DNA of 46,092 bases from Eggerthellales bacterium (GCA_029219345.1 JAQXTF010000012.1:1-46092), one strand, 5' to 3'; positions 23,993 to 32,775 are shown, numbered from the stretch's first letter. The notes: generated from the sequence alone by a model not told the origin. A program made the numbers and translations.

Positions 23993-24000
23993 AGCGCCCC

Positions 24001-24006
24001 ATTATA
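24001..24006 (-). promoter_or_regulatory. TATAAT -10 box, probable leaderless EamA start
   Basis: Perfect hexamer with GGGGCGCT (8 nt) between it and the GTG start at 23992. Initiation 7-9 nt downstream would fall on the start codon. Confidence 0.5.
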
Positions 24007-24014
24007 CCGTTCCA

Positions 24015-24068
24015 TTGTGCGCAATGAGACTAATGCTACGTCCCTTTGTCTCATTGCGCACAAAGGGA
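24015..24068. repeat. Overlapping, mutually exclusive inverted repeats
   Basis: TTGTGCGCAATGAGAC (24015-24030) pairs perfectly over 16 bp with 24048-24063, loop 17 nt. A second perfect 9-bp pair, TCCCTTTGT (24041-24049) with ACAAAGGGA (24060-24068), shares bases with it, so only one hairpin can form at a time. It lies between the LysR stop and the EamA promoter. Confidence 0.7.
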
Positions 24069-24104
24069 CTGGCAAATGACCTGCCCCATTGCCAGGCGGG
24101 GTTG

Positions 24105-24971
24105 CTAGCGGTGAGGCAGGTACTCGATGAAGCGCTGCAAGGCCAAAGACGAGCGGTCCTTGCCGCGGAAGGCCAGAGCGATGTCGCGATACACCGGCTT
24201 GTCCAGAGGCAGGGCCACCACGTTGTAGGGGCAGCGGCGCATGATCATCTCAGTCAGAATGCTGATGCCCAAGCCCTTCTCCACCATGGCCATAATGGCG
24301 TAGTCGTCCCACGTGGTGAAATTCACGCGGGGCTTCACGCCGCGGCCGCGCAAAATGGCGTCCACCTCGGCGCCGGCGCCCTTCTCCAGAATCATGAAGG
24401 GCTCGTCTTCCAGCGCCTCCAGAGGAAACGCCCGCTCCCCCGCCAGCGGATGGTCCACCGGCACCACCGCCATCATCTGGTCGCGCTCCAGCAGCACCGT
24501 CTCCAGGCTCTCGTGCACCGGCAGCGGAATAAAACCGCAGTCCACGCGGCCTTCCATGATCCAGCGCTCGATTTCCGTGTAATCGCCCAGCAAAATCTCG
24601 TAGGCAATGTTGGGGTAAGCCGCCTGGAAGTCCTTGATGATGTTGGGCAGCCACTGGCTGGCGCCGCTGGAAAACGTGGCAATGCGAATAAGGCCCGATT
24701 GCAGGCCGCGCACCTCGTCCACCGCCATGAGCAGCTTCTCGTATTCTTCGCACAAACTGCGTGCGTAAGGCAAAATCTTGGCACCGTCGGTGGTCAGGCG
24801 CACGCCGCCCTTATGCCGTTCAAGGAGATTTACCGACCACTCCTGCTCAAGGTCGGAAACCATTCTACTCACGCCGCTTTGGGAATAATGCAGCTCTTCA
24901 GCCGCTTTCGTGAACGATCCATGCTCCACGGTGGCAACAAATGCCTGATATTTGGCCAAATTTGCTTCCAA
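24105..24971 (-). CDS. LysR-family transcription regulator
   Basis: 288 aa, standard length. The start is a TTG at 24971 with AAAGGAGG 7 nt upstream. The N-terminal winged helix-turn-helix is typical: FVATVEHGSFTKAAEELHYSQSGVSRMVSDLEQ. The effector domain (~90-288) has the periplasmic-binding-protein-like fold (GLIRIATFSSGASQWLP, GISILTEMIM). It is divergent from the PutP-like Na+ symporter with a 171-bp spacer containing a LysR-type palindrome, so it probably regulates that transporter and itself. The effector may be the transported solute. Confidence 0.9.
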   Translation of the reverse strand: MEANLAKYQAFVATVEHGSFTKAAEELHYSQSGVSRMVSDLEQEWSVNLLERHKGGVRLTTDGAKILPYARSLCEEYEKLLMAVDEVRGLQSGLIRIATFSSGASQWLPNIIKDFQAAYPNIAYEILLGDYTEIERWIMEGRVDCGFIPLPVHESLETVLLERDQMMAVVPVDHPLAGERAFPLEALEDEPFMILEKGAGAEVDAILRGRGVKPRVNFTTWDDYAIMAMVEKGLGISILTEMIMRRCPYNVVALPLDKPVYRDIALAFRGKDRSSLALQRFIEYLPHR

Positions 24972-25014
24972 AACGCCCTCCTTTGGCCTTCGCTAGGCTC
25001 TTCTCCCGCTATCC

Positions 25015-25029
25015 ATTACATTTTGTAAT
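25015..25029. promoter_or_regulatory. Perfect palindrome, candidate LysR operator
   Basis: ATTACA-TTT-TGTAAT, containing T-N11-A, midway between the divergent LysR and symporter genes. This matches the general LysR box in form and place. Confidence 0.55.
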
Positions 25030-25142
25030 AGTTGCCTTGCAATAATTTCACTTTTTGAATGATACCACTTATGGTTTACTACACCGCGGTAAAGAATGCG
25101 CGGCCACAATGCCGCGTTCACTGTTAGCAAAGGAGGGTAAAT

Positions 25143-26627
25143 ATGGATCGCGCTACCATTGAGCTCATCGTATTTATCGTATACCTGGTATGCATGCTGG
25201 GTATTGGCGTTTTCTTCTTCGTGAAGAGCAAGAGTGGCGGCGACAAAGAATATTTCCTGGGCGGCCGTCAAATGGGTCCCTTCGTCACCGCACTTTCCGC
25301 CGGCACCGCCGACATGAGCGCGTGGGTTCTCATGGGCCTGCCCGCCAGCATTTACGCTCTGGGCATGGGCCAAATCTGGATTCCCGTTGGCCTGGCTTTG
25401 GGCTACGCCATCAGCTGGCTGTTCGAGGCTCCGCGCCTACGTAAGTTCTCCATCGTGGCCAATGACTCCATCACCATTCCCCAGTACCTGACCAACCGCT
25501 TCAAAAGCGCCAACAAGAGCCTGCAGATTGTATGCGCCGTCATCTTCCTCATTGCCTACACCGTGTACGCTGCTTCCTCCATCAAAGCCTGCGGCACCCT
25601 GTTCAACACCGTTGCCGGCATTGACGCCAACGTTGCCATGTACGTGGCCGCCATCATCACCATCGGCTACGTCTTCCTGGGCGGCTTCAAGGCCTCCTGC
25701 TGGACCGACTTCTTCCAGGGCTTGCTGATGCTGGGCGCCATGATGCTTGCTCCCATCTTCGCCCTGATGATGATGGACGCCCCCTTGACCGCCTCCGCCT
25801 ACCCCGAGGGCTACTTCACCGTGCTCACTTCCTGGCAGGACATCCTGTCCGGTCTGGCTTGGGGCCTGGGCTACTTCGGCATGCCCCACATCATCGTTCG
25901 CTTCATGAGCCTGCGTTCCCAGAAGGAAATGCGTAAGTCCGCCGCCATCGGTATTGGCTGGACCGTGCTGATTCTGTTCTTCGCAGCCCTGATTGGCATC
26001 ACCGGCGTTCAGTTCCTGACCGGCGACGCCATGGGCGGTTACACCACCGAGCAGATCACCACCAACTCCCTGGTATTCATCCTGATGGTTCGCGCCATCT
26101 TCCCCGCCGTCATCTCCGGCGTGCTGCTGGCCGCCATTCTGGCCGCCTCCATGTCCACCGCTTCCGCCCAGATGCTGTCCGCCGCATCTGCCCTGGCAGC
26201 CGACGTATACAAGCCCATCTTCCGCAAGGGCAACGCCTCTGAGACCGAGATGTTCTGGATGAGCCGCTGCGCCGTTATCCTGATTTCCATCATCGCCGTG
26301 ATCATCGCCGCCAACCCCAATTCCGGCACCATCATGAGCCTGGTTTCCAACGCATGGGCCATCTTCGGCGCCGCCTTTGGCCCCGCCATCGTGCTGAGCC
26401 TGTTCTGGAAGCGCTTCAACTACGCAGGCGCTATTGCCGGCATCATCGTCGGTGGCGCCGTGGACATCATCTGGATGGTCCTGTTCACCGCATCCACCGG
26501 CCTGTACGAGCTGCTGCCCGGTTTCGTGGCTGGCCTGATTGCCGCCGTGGTTGTTGCCCTGGCAACCCCCGCTCCCACCAAGGAAGTGGAAGAGCTGTTC
26601 GAAGAGGCCATGGCCTACGAAGACTAG
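25143..26627 (+). CDS. Sodium/solute symporter, PutP-like
   Basis: 494 aa, about thirteen transmembrane helices, the SSS family length. Family features include KEYFLGGRQMGPFVTALSAGTADMSAW at helix 2, IPQYLTNRF, AYTVYAASSIKACGTLF, and AAILAASMSTASAQMLSAASALAADVY, which carries the conserved Ser/Thr residues of the second Na+ site. The closest known member is the Na+/proline symporter PutP; proline is likely but other amino acids are possible. An AAAGGAGGG site precedes the ATG. The divergent LysR gene probably controls it. Two terminator-like hairpins follow in tandem. Confidence 0.9.
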   Translation: MDRATIELIVFIVYLVCMLGIGVFFFVKSKSGGDKEYFLGGRQMGPFVTALSAGTADMSAWVLMGLPASIYALGMGQIWIPVGLALGYAISWLFEAPRLRKFSIVANDSITIPQYLTNRFKSANKSLQIVCAVIFLIAYTVYAASSIKACGTLFNTVAGIDANVAMYVAAIITIGYVFLGGFKASCWTDFFQGLLMLGAMMLAPIFALMMMDAPLTASAYPEGYFTVLTSWQDILSGLAWGLGYFGMPHIIVRFMSLRSQKEMRKSAAIGIGWTVLILFFAALIGITGVQFLTGDAMGGYTTEQITTNSLVFILMVRAIFPAVISGVLLAAILAASMSTASAQMLSAASALAADVYKPIFRKGNASETEMFWMSRCAVILISIIAVIIAANPNSGTIMSLVSNAWAIFGAAFGPAIVLSLFWKRFNYAGAIAGIIVGGAVDIIWMVLFTASTGLYELLPGFVAGLIAAVVVALATPAPTKEVEELFEEAMAYED

Positions 26628-26654
26628 TCTTCCCCACCCCGCATATCACTTGCA

Positions 26655-26714
26655 AGCCGCCTCGGATTTCCGGGGCGGCTTTTTTCCTGCCAAATTACCC
26701 CATCATTTGGCAGG
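26655..26714 (+). terminator. Tandem terminators after the symporter gene
   Basis: The first hairpin pairs AGCCGCC (26655-26661) with GGCGGCT (26674-26680), has an inner CGGA/TCCG stem and is followed by a T-run. The second pairs CCTGCCAAAT (26686-26695) with ATTTGGCAGG (26705-26714) and is followed by TTTTCTG. Confidence 0.85.
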
Positions 26715-26811
26715 TTTTCTGTCAGTTTCTTGGGGTTTCTCCCATCGCGGCGAAAGCGGCCCGAAAGCCCACGTACAATGAGGCCACCATCATCGATCGC
26801 TTGGAGCACCT

Positions 26812-27099
26812 ATGAAACACAAACGCGCTAAACTCCTGGCTTCTCTGGCCCTTTCTGCCCTGCTGACGCTGCCTTTTGCCCAGGTGGCGGCTGCGGAAGA
26901 GATTGAAGGCGCCGTTCAGGACGAAATGCTCTACGTGCTGTCGGAAAGCTACGACGTGGCAAACGGCGCATACGGCTCCTACGAAGACAACCCCGATCTA
27001 TGGGATTTGGCCGATGCGTCGGGCCCCTTTGGTCACCCCGACGGACACACCGAGGCTCAGGATGCCCTGGCCATCCAGTATTACGTCTTGAATAATTAG
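26812..27099 (+). CDS. Small secreted protein with dockerin-like half motif
   Basis: 95 aa with a GGAG site just before the ATG. Residues 1-28 are a signal peptide (MKHKRAKLL, hydrophobic core, AQVAAAEE). The mature part is short and acidic. Its end, HTEAQDALAIQYYVLNN, resembles the second helix of a dockerin repeat and matches DASDALAIQSA in the GH25 lysozyme at 21962-23056. No enzyme domain is visible. The stop overlaps the 3' end of the convergent zinc-ribbon gene by 4 bp. It could be a truncated remnant of a larger dockerin protein. Confidence 0.6.
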   Translation: MKHKRAKLLASLALSALLTLPFAQVAAAEEIEGAVQDEMLYVLSESYDVANGAYGSYEDNPDLWDLADASGPFGHPDGHTEAQDALAIQYYVLNN

Positions 27100-27602
27100 T
27101 CGCTTAAGCCCACCAACAAGCCAAGAACCACGCCTACCGCAACGCCCACAACATCAGCAGTGCTCACTTTGCGCTGATCAGGGGTTGTCTGGCGCGCCTT
27201 GCGGGCAAAGTACACAATGACAGGGCCCGCAAAAAGAAGGATAACAACCACGTTGGCGAACTCAAAAGGCTCCAAGAAAACAGCGGTAACGGCAAACATA
27301 AGGCACCAAATCAGGCCAAAGATGCGGCCACCGGCAACCACGCGGGGGTTTAGCAGGGCATAACCGCCCACGAAGGGTATGAACAGGGTTGCTACCACGC
27401 GCCAGGCCATATTGATGCCGCTTATGGTAGATTCATCTGAGGCCTCGTCAGAATCGTTGCCCCATTGGTAGGGGTCATCATCAAGCGAAATGCGCTCTAC
27501 AACGTGATCAACAGGCTGCCCAACAGGCAAAATAGCGCCACAATGGGGGCAACAACGATTGGCGTCATCCACCACGCTATCGCAATACTCGCAAACCTTC
27601 AT
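27096..27602 (-). CDS. Zinc-ribbon membrane protein
   Basis: 168 aa from the ATG at 27602; a longer frame from 27629 is possible but less likely. Residues 1-25 form a zinc ribbon with two pairs, CEYC and CPHC, spaced as in zinc_ribbon_2 domains. An acidic linker (SLDDDPYQWGNDSDEASDES) follows, then about three to four hydrophobic helices (MAWRVVATLFIPFVGGYALL, IFGLIWCLMFAVTAVF, VVVILLFAGPVIVYF and a C-terminal VVGVAVGVVLGLLVG). Proteins of this shape are common in Coriobacteria and Firmicutes, with unknown function. It is monocistronic. Confidence 0.7.
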   Translation of the reverse strand: MKVCEYCDSVVDDANRCCPHCGAILPVGQPVDHVVERISLDDDPYQWGNDSDEASDESTISGINMAWRVVATLFIPFVGGYALLNPRVVAGGRIFGLIWCLMFAVTAVFLEPFEFANVVVILLFAGPVIVYFARKARQTTPDQRKVSTADVVGVAVGVVLGLLVGLSD

Positions 27603-27753
27603 AGAACCCCGTCCCTTTCTTCTTGGCACACTTTACCACGCTTCGCAAGTCAAGGCCGCCATATATCGCCGAACCATCAGCACTGTTTGTTTTCCTGCGC
27701 GCCGCCACACCTAAGACCTATATAATGCATATAGTACAATTAATGCGAGTGAA

Positions 27754-28521
27754 ATGTCTTCCACGACCGAGCACACCCAAGGAATCCTAGTTACGCTTAT
27801 GCAACCTCAAGAACATACGCAATCGAGCCCAAAGGTTTTAATCATTGTTCCTGCCTACAACGAGGAAGCGAATATTTCCGCCGTTGTCGCAGACTTGGAG
27901 AAACTACCCTACGATTACGTTGTAATCAACGACGGATCAAAAGACAAAACACCCCAAATCCTGGACGAAATAAAAGCCTGCCACGTTGACCTGTGCCGCA
28001 ATCTGGGCATTGGCGGCGCGGTGCAGACAGGCTACAAATACGCCTTGGAAAACAACTACGACATTGCAATTCAGTTCGATGGCGACGGCCAGCATGATTC
28101 GGGATGCATAGAGCGCCTTGTCCAGCCCATCATTGATGGCGAGGCGAATATGACCATCGGCTCGCGTTTCATCTGCGAAGAAAACGAATTCCTGAGCAGC
28201 CGCGCTCGTCGCGCAGGCATCACCGTGCTCTCCAACCTGATCAAGCTCACCACCGGTCAGCGCATCTACGATGTGACCTCGGGCTTTCGAGCAGCCGACC
28301 GCGGCATCATCGCCGATTTCGCACGAAGCTATCCCAGCGATTACCCTGAGCCCGAATCAGCGGCTTGCATGATTGCCGGTGGTCGCAAAGTGAAAGAAGT
28401 GGGCGTGATTATGCATGAGCGTCAGGGTGGCAGTTCCTCGATCAGCGCAAAATCCGCCTTGTATTACATGGTTAAAGTTGGCCTTTCCATCATTCTGGTA
28501 CGTCCCTACGAAAAAAGGTAA
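27754..28521 (+). CDS. Family 2 glycosyltransferase (dolichol/polyprenyl-phosphate type)
   Basis: 255 aa. IIVPAYNEEANISAVV starts a GT-A fold, VVINDGSKD is the nucleotide-sugar site, QFDGDGQHD is the DxD-type metal site, and SGFRAADR lies near the acceptor site. The family includes DPM1-like enzymes that move a sugar onto polyprenyl phosphate for use outside the membrane. The ATG at 27754 has only a weak GAG site; TATAAT lies at about 27719. The next gene begins 2 nt after the stop and is a DUF2304 protein, a pairing often seen with these transferases. Together they probably start a surface-glycan pathway. Confidence 0.9.
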   Translation: MSSTTEHTQGILVTLMQPQEHTQSSPKVLIIVPAYNEEANISAVVADLEKLPYDYVVINDGSKDKTPQILDEIKACHVDLCRNLGIGGAVQTGYKYALENNYDIAIQFDGDGQHDSGCIERLVQPIIDGEANMTIGSRFICEENEFLSSRARRAGITVLSNLIKLTTGQRIYDVTSGFRAADRGIIADFARSYPSDYPEPESAACMIAGGRKVKEVGVIMHERQGGSSSISAKSALYYMVKVGLSIILVRPYEKR

Positions 28522-28523
28522 TC

Positions 28524-28892
28524 ATGCCCTCTATTCAGAAAATACTTCTCTTCATTGCAAGCGCATGTTTTCTCATCCTTGTGCTCAGGTTGATGCGTAA
28601 AAGGCATCTTTCAACCAAGTATTCGCTTCTCTGGATTGCCTTAGGCATTGTCGGACTACTTGCCGCAGCCTTCCCTGTATGGGTATTTTTCCTATCCGAC
28701 CTGCTGGGATTCGAGCTTCCTGCGAATTTCATCTTCTTCATTTGCACGTTTTTCTTGCTCTCTGCCGTATTTGCCGGATCTGTCACAGGATCGGAGCAGG
28801 CAGAGGCCATCACAACACTTACTCAGGAAATTTCTCTGCTCAAACAGCGTGTTGAGATTCTTGAAAAAGAGCAGGCTGACTCCAAAAAATAG
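28524..28892 (+). CDS. DUF2304 membrane protein
   Basis: 122 aa. Three hydrophobic helices (IQKILLFIASACFLILVLRL, SLLWIALGIVGLLAAAFPVW, NFIFFICTFFLLSAVFAG) and a C-terminal coiled coil of about 30 residues (ITTLTQEISLLKQRVEILEKEQ). This is the standard plan of DUF2304 proteins, which lie beside polyprenyl-phosphate glycosyltransferases and probably anchor or assist them. The gene starts 2 nt after the transferase stop and is followed by a hairpin terminator. Confidence 0.85.
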   Translation: MPSIQKILLFIASACFLILVLRLMRKRHLSTKYSLLWIALGIVGLLAAAFPVWVFFLSDLLGFELPANFIFFICTFFLLSAVFAGSVTGSEQAEAITTLTQEISLLKQRVEILEKEQADSKK

Positions 28893-28905
28893 TGCAGCAA
28901 TTTAA

Positions 28906-28932
28906 GAAGGGGGCATAAGCCCCTTCCCTTTT
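28906..28932 (+). terminator. Terminator between convergent glycan genes
   Basis: AAGGGGGC-ATAA-GCCCCTT with one bulged G, then CCCTTTT. It ends the GT2-DUF2304 pair just before the 3' end of the minus-strand membrane protein. Confidence 0.65.
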
Positions 28933-28949
28933 GGAAAAAATACTTCCTC

Positions 28950-30626
28950 CTACTTCGTCTCTCTGCCAAGGGCAACAATCTGAGGCAAGAACGGAATCAC
29001 CAGATATAGGGCGAAAATATAGCGATAGTCGCTTACGATTGGCGCCGCAATAAGCAGCGTACCCAGCAAACCGAGAGCCGGGATATAGGGCGTTAAAGCC
29101 TTGACTTTTCTCTTCCACCCGCGCACGAAAGAAACGCTGAGAACCAAGGCAACCAAAGAGAACCAGATAAGAGACCCCATTCCGAAGAACGCCGGAAGCA
29201 GAGTAAGGAAAGCATTCGCGATAAACTGCGGCTTGTACCCAATTCCAAAGAAATCCTTTGCCGGCGTATCATTGGCCGTTTCCGTCAATCGGCCTATCCA
29301 GGTACTGTAACCAGGCTGCCAATATCCGTAAGTCTCAAGCACCCAAGCCCTCACATACGTAGAAAAGTTCTTTGTCAAAGTGCGCGCCCATACTCCAAGA
29401 AACTCACCCTTGTGGTTGTCAAGGTAGTCGTCATTGAACAGCACGTTTTGCTTAATGGGGTTTGACGTGGAAGGATTGTAGGAATCAGCCCATTCCTGCA
29501 ACGGCAAAATCTCCTCAAGAACCTCTTGGTCATGGGAGTCAATCTCGCCTTCTGCCACCACCGTTGCCGCAAGCTGTTGCAGCGGAATGCCAACCGATTC
29601 GGCAAAATGCCCCTTGCTAATAGAAAGAGCGCTTTGTATGGGGCCTTGGAAAAGGGACATGAGCAGCACAAGCACCGCCGCAACCGCCAGCAGCTGTTTG
29701 CGCAGGCCCGTCTGGAAAACAATCATGAACGCAACGGTGAACAGGGCCACATAGTAGCCGTTATTCCTAAAGATGCTTACAAACAAAAGCAGCGTGCCTA
29801 AAACAACAAGCTGCTTGATGGTCGGTTTAACCCGTCCGCGGTATTCCGTCAAATGCACCGTCAAAAGCAAGAGAACCGCGGCAAAGGGGATGTCTTTCCA
29901 CAGGATGATCACATGCGCCGCGATAACCGGGCTCAGCACCACAAAAGCCAGTGCGCCAGCCACATATCCTTTGCGAGCGCCCGTGCGCGCAAGCCAAGAA
30001 ACGCACCAGGCCAAAGCGGCTGCAACAAAGGTAATCTGCAGGAACATGAACACGAACAGAGACGCCTCTTGGCTCCCCAAAAAGGCCGTGCCCTTGAACA
30101 CAAGCCAGATCAAAAACGTGTAAAAAATGGGATGCGCGTTAGTCAATCCCTCATAGCGATTGGAGTCGCTGTAATAGTCTTGGCCGTTTACCTGAGAAAG
30201 CGTGGCATTTGAGTCAGGTGAGCACAAACCGGGATAGTTCGACAGCAAAGCAAAGAGAAATGCCAACTCAATGAGGGCAAAGCTCAGCAAGAACACGCGG
30301 CGAACAGAGCTTTTCGGTACGCCTTCATCTGATGCGGTGCGCACGAATCCTCGCATGCGGAGAGAAGCCTTGTAAAAGGCCGTGATGATTACGAATGCAA
30401 CGCCCGAGATTCCCACGCAGGCAAGAACCCAAAGAGGAAAGGTAATCGCATATTGCGCATACAGGGGAAGCGTTGAGGCAATGCCGTAAAGGAGCGCCGA
30501 CACCGCAAGAATGGCAACAGATGATGGCTGAAGCTTGCGATGAGCGGCTGAAGGAGCACCCGAAGCATCACGCTTGCGCAGATGCACCTTTCGGCTGTTG
30601 TCTGTGGAGTCCTGAGTGTTATTCAA
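28950..30626 (-). CDS. Large polytopic membrane protein (GT-C/DUF6020-like)
   Basis: 558 aa with about thirteen hydrophobic helices after a charged ~35-residue N-terminus. A loop at ~125-160 (SNYPGLCSPDSNATLSQVN, then the YEGLTNAHPIFYTFL segment) contains the Asp and the NAHP-type motif seen in DUF6020 and related GT-C-fold proteins that use lipid-linked sugars outside the membrane. The extracytoplasmic segment at ~325-450 is rich in Trp and Tyr. Its neighbours are a polyprenyl-phosphate transferase and another giant membrane protein, which supports a role in surface-glycan assembly. The exact family is a moderate-confidence call. Confidence 0.65.
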   Translation of the reverse strand: MNNTQDSTDNSRKVHLRKRDASGAPSAAHRKLQPSSVAILAVSALLYGIASTLPLYAQYAITFPLWVLACVGISGVAFVIITAFYKASLRMRGFVRTASDEGVPKSSVRRVFLLSFALIELAFLFALLSNYPGLCSPDSNATLSQVNGQDYYSDSNRYEGLTNAHPIFYTFLIWLVFKGTAFLGSQEASLFVFMFLQITFVAAALAWCVSWLARTGARKGYVAGALAFVVLSPVIAAHVIILWKDIPFAAVLLLLTVHLTEYRGRVKPTIKQLVVLGTLLLFVSIFRNNGYYVALFTVAFMIVFQTGLRKQLLAVAAVLVLLMSLFQGPIQSALSISKGHFAESVGIPLQQLAATVVAEGEIDSHDQEVLEEILPLQEWADSYNPSTSNPIKQNVLFNDDYLDNHKGEFLGVWARTLTKNFSTYVRAWVLETYGYWQPGYSTWIGRLTETANDTPAKDFFGIGYKPQFIANAFLTLLPAFFGMGSLIWFSLVALVLSVSFVRGWKRKVKALTPYIPALGLLGTLLIAAPIVSDYRYIFALYLVIPFLPQIVALGRETK

Positions 30627-30723
30627 AAGCGTTCCTTCGCGTCATGCATGATAAGCGTATGGTATGATTCATTCTAATAATAAAGGTTTGTTTACACCCC
30701 GTGAAGAGGAGCCACCGCTCGAC

Positions 30724-32775
30724 ATGTATTTTCAGTTCGTGCTTTCATTCGGACTATTTGCAGTCCTTTTGGAGCTTCCCGGATTCCTCTTTTTCCAGCT
30801 GCTAAACGTTAATCGCATCTCATCTTTGCTCTACGCCCCCGCATTCTCCATTGCGCTTTATAACGTTTTGGGCATAGTTTTCGGCTTTATCGGCATCAGG
30901 AGCTCTTTGTGGAGCGTATTCATTATTCCCACTGTTCTTTTACTTGTGGCTGTTTTGGCAAAGGCAAAGATGGCCAAACCTCAATGCCATTCCGCCTCTA
31001 AAAGGAACCAGCACAACTGGAAGATCATCTTGCTCTACCTTGCTTGCGGCCTCGCAGCCTGCCTTGCGCTGTTTATCGCCCCTTTGGATGGCTTCAATTC
31101 CTTTGTGACCAGCTACGATAACCTGTATCACTACAACGCAATTCGCTCCTTGCTAGAAAGCGGCTACTGGTCTCCCTTCGACACCTCCTGTTACCTTGCG
31201 CTGCCCGAAAGCATGAATCCCATGCCGGGAGGAACTTATCCTTTAGACGGCTTCTATCCCATTGGCTGGCATCTTCTGATTGCGCTGCTGATGAGCATCG
31301 CCGGATGCGGCGAAGCCATGGCGATCAATGTGGCGAATTGCGCCTTCGTGGGAGTGGTCTTCCCTCTTGGCATGTATCTTCTCATGGCCACCCTCTTCCC
31401 CAAGAGAAGCACCATGATTGCCGGTGCCCTCTGCTCTTTTGTATGCGCCATTTTCCCTTGGCACTTGCTTATTGAGTGGCCCCTGTTCCCCAATCTTGCG
31501 GCTTTTTGTCTCATTCCCCTTCTGGAGGCGTGCTTCATCCTTCTCATGAAGCACGCATACAGCAAAGCAAAAAAGGGCAGCAAAGCCCCAAAAGGCTACT
31601 TTGCCCACCCCCTTACCGCCTTTCTTCTCACGTGCGTAGCGTGCGGAACAATCCATCCCAATAGCATTTTCACCGCAGTCGCCCTGCTCACTCCTTTCTT
31701 GGTAATTATTCTTGGATGCATCGTGTACAGGAAGTGGGGCATCATTGCCGGCATAGCCACCTCTGTTGTTGTGCTTTGCGCCATTGTTTTCGGCTGGATT
31801 GGCTTGGCCAACTCGGATGCCTTCAAACGCGTAATAGACGTGGTCATTCTTTCACGTCAAACCCCTGAACAGGCCATTCAAGGCATAACGCAATTCTCTT
31901 TCACCAATATTGCGGGCCAGCCGATTCTATTCTACCTTGTGATCATCGGCGCCATTGCCTCCTTGGTGCAAAGGCGCAACTGCTGGCTGGTCATTTCCCT
32001 CATATTGGCAATGCACATTTACTACGTGTCCGCATGCGCCGAAGAAGGCCCCTTGAAGCAGATTTTGACCGGCTTTTGGTATACCGAGTCCAAGCGAACG
32101 GGAAGCATTGTGGGCCTTGCCTCGCTTCCTCTTTTTGCTTGCGGCCTGGCCTCAGTGGGCAATGCGGTTGCATTCGCAATGAAGAAAATGGGTGCCGACA
32201 AAAAGGGAGACCTGGTTTCTTCGTGCATCACCATCATCCTAGGAGTTGCATTGGTGGGAACCTTGTACCTCCAACCCGCTGACGGGAACGAGGAGAACCC
32301 CCCGAAGGCGTCGGCGCTCCAATTGCTTTCTACCCAAGCCGAGAAAAACTATGAAAAATGCGCGCTCGACTACAGCGAAACAACCTTTATTGAAGAGGTC
32401 ATTGACACCATTGGACCTGATAAAGCTGTAATTAACCTGCCCTATGACGGCTCGATAATCGGCTACGGCATTTGCGGCCTTAAATCATACTACCTTGAGC
32501 GATACGGTTATGGCACCGCCCAGGAGACCCCTGAAAGCATCACCATTCGAACCGGGCTGCGCAATATTGCCTCTGACGAGAACGTGCGCAAGGCGGTTGA
32601 AACCGTTGGTTGCTCGTATCTTTTGCTGCTAGAGACCCATGAAACCATGATCTGGGACTTCGATGAGTCAGACTGGGAAGGCATCAATCTTATTGATGAC
32701 AATACGCCTGGTTTCTCCGTCGTTCTTTCGGAATATGGCATGCGCCTCTACCACATTGATTGCATGCCCCTTTAA
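30724..32775 (+). CDS. Large polytopic membrane protein, DUF6541-like
   Basis: 683 aa. I prefer the ATG at 30724 (AGAGGAG upstream, membrane helix at once) to 30664, which lies in a promoter-like TATGAT region. About thirteen to fourteen hydrophobic helices fill residues 1-520. A conserved early loop reads TSYDNLYHYNAIRSLLESG and PLDGFYPIGWHLL, with the Asp and His of GT-C glycosyltransferases and DUF6541 proteins. The last ~170 residues form a soluble extracytoplasmic domain. It is divergent from the previous membrane protein. Together with GT2/DUF2304 it suggests a polysaccharide or glycoprotein pathway. Confidence 0.7.
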   Translation: MYFQFVLSFGLFAVLLELPGFLFFQLLNVNRISSLLYAPAFSIALYNVLGIVFGFIGIRSSLWSVFIIPTVLLLVAVLAKAKMAKPQCHSASKRNQHNWKIILLYLACGLAACLALFIAPLDGFNSFVTSYDNLYHYNAIRSLLESGYWSPFDTSCYLALPESMNPMPGGTYPLDGFYPIGWHLLIALLMSIAGCGEAMAINVANCAFVGVVFPLGMYLLMATLFPKRSTMIAGALCSFVCAIFPWHLLIEWPLFPNLAAFCLIPLLEACFILLMKHAYSKAKKGSKAPKGYFAHPLTAFLLTCVACGTIHPNSIFTAVALLTPFLVIILGCIVYRKWGIIAGIATSVVVLCAIVFGWIGLANSDAFKRVIDVVILSRQTPEQAIQGITQFSFTNIAGQPILFYLVIIGAIASLVQRRNCWLVISLILAMHIYYVSACAEEGPLKQILTGFWYTESKRTGSIVGLASLPLFACGLASVGNAVAFAMKKMGADKKGDLVSSCITIILGVALVGTLYLQPADGNEENPPKASALQLLSTQAEKNYEKCALDYSETTFIEEVIDTIGPDKAVINLPYDGSIIGYGICGLKSYYLERYGYGTAQETPESITIRTGLRNIASDENVRKAVETVGCSYLLLLETHETMIWDFDESDWEGINLIDDNTPGFSVVLSEYGMRLYHIDCMPL

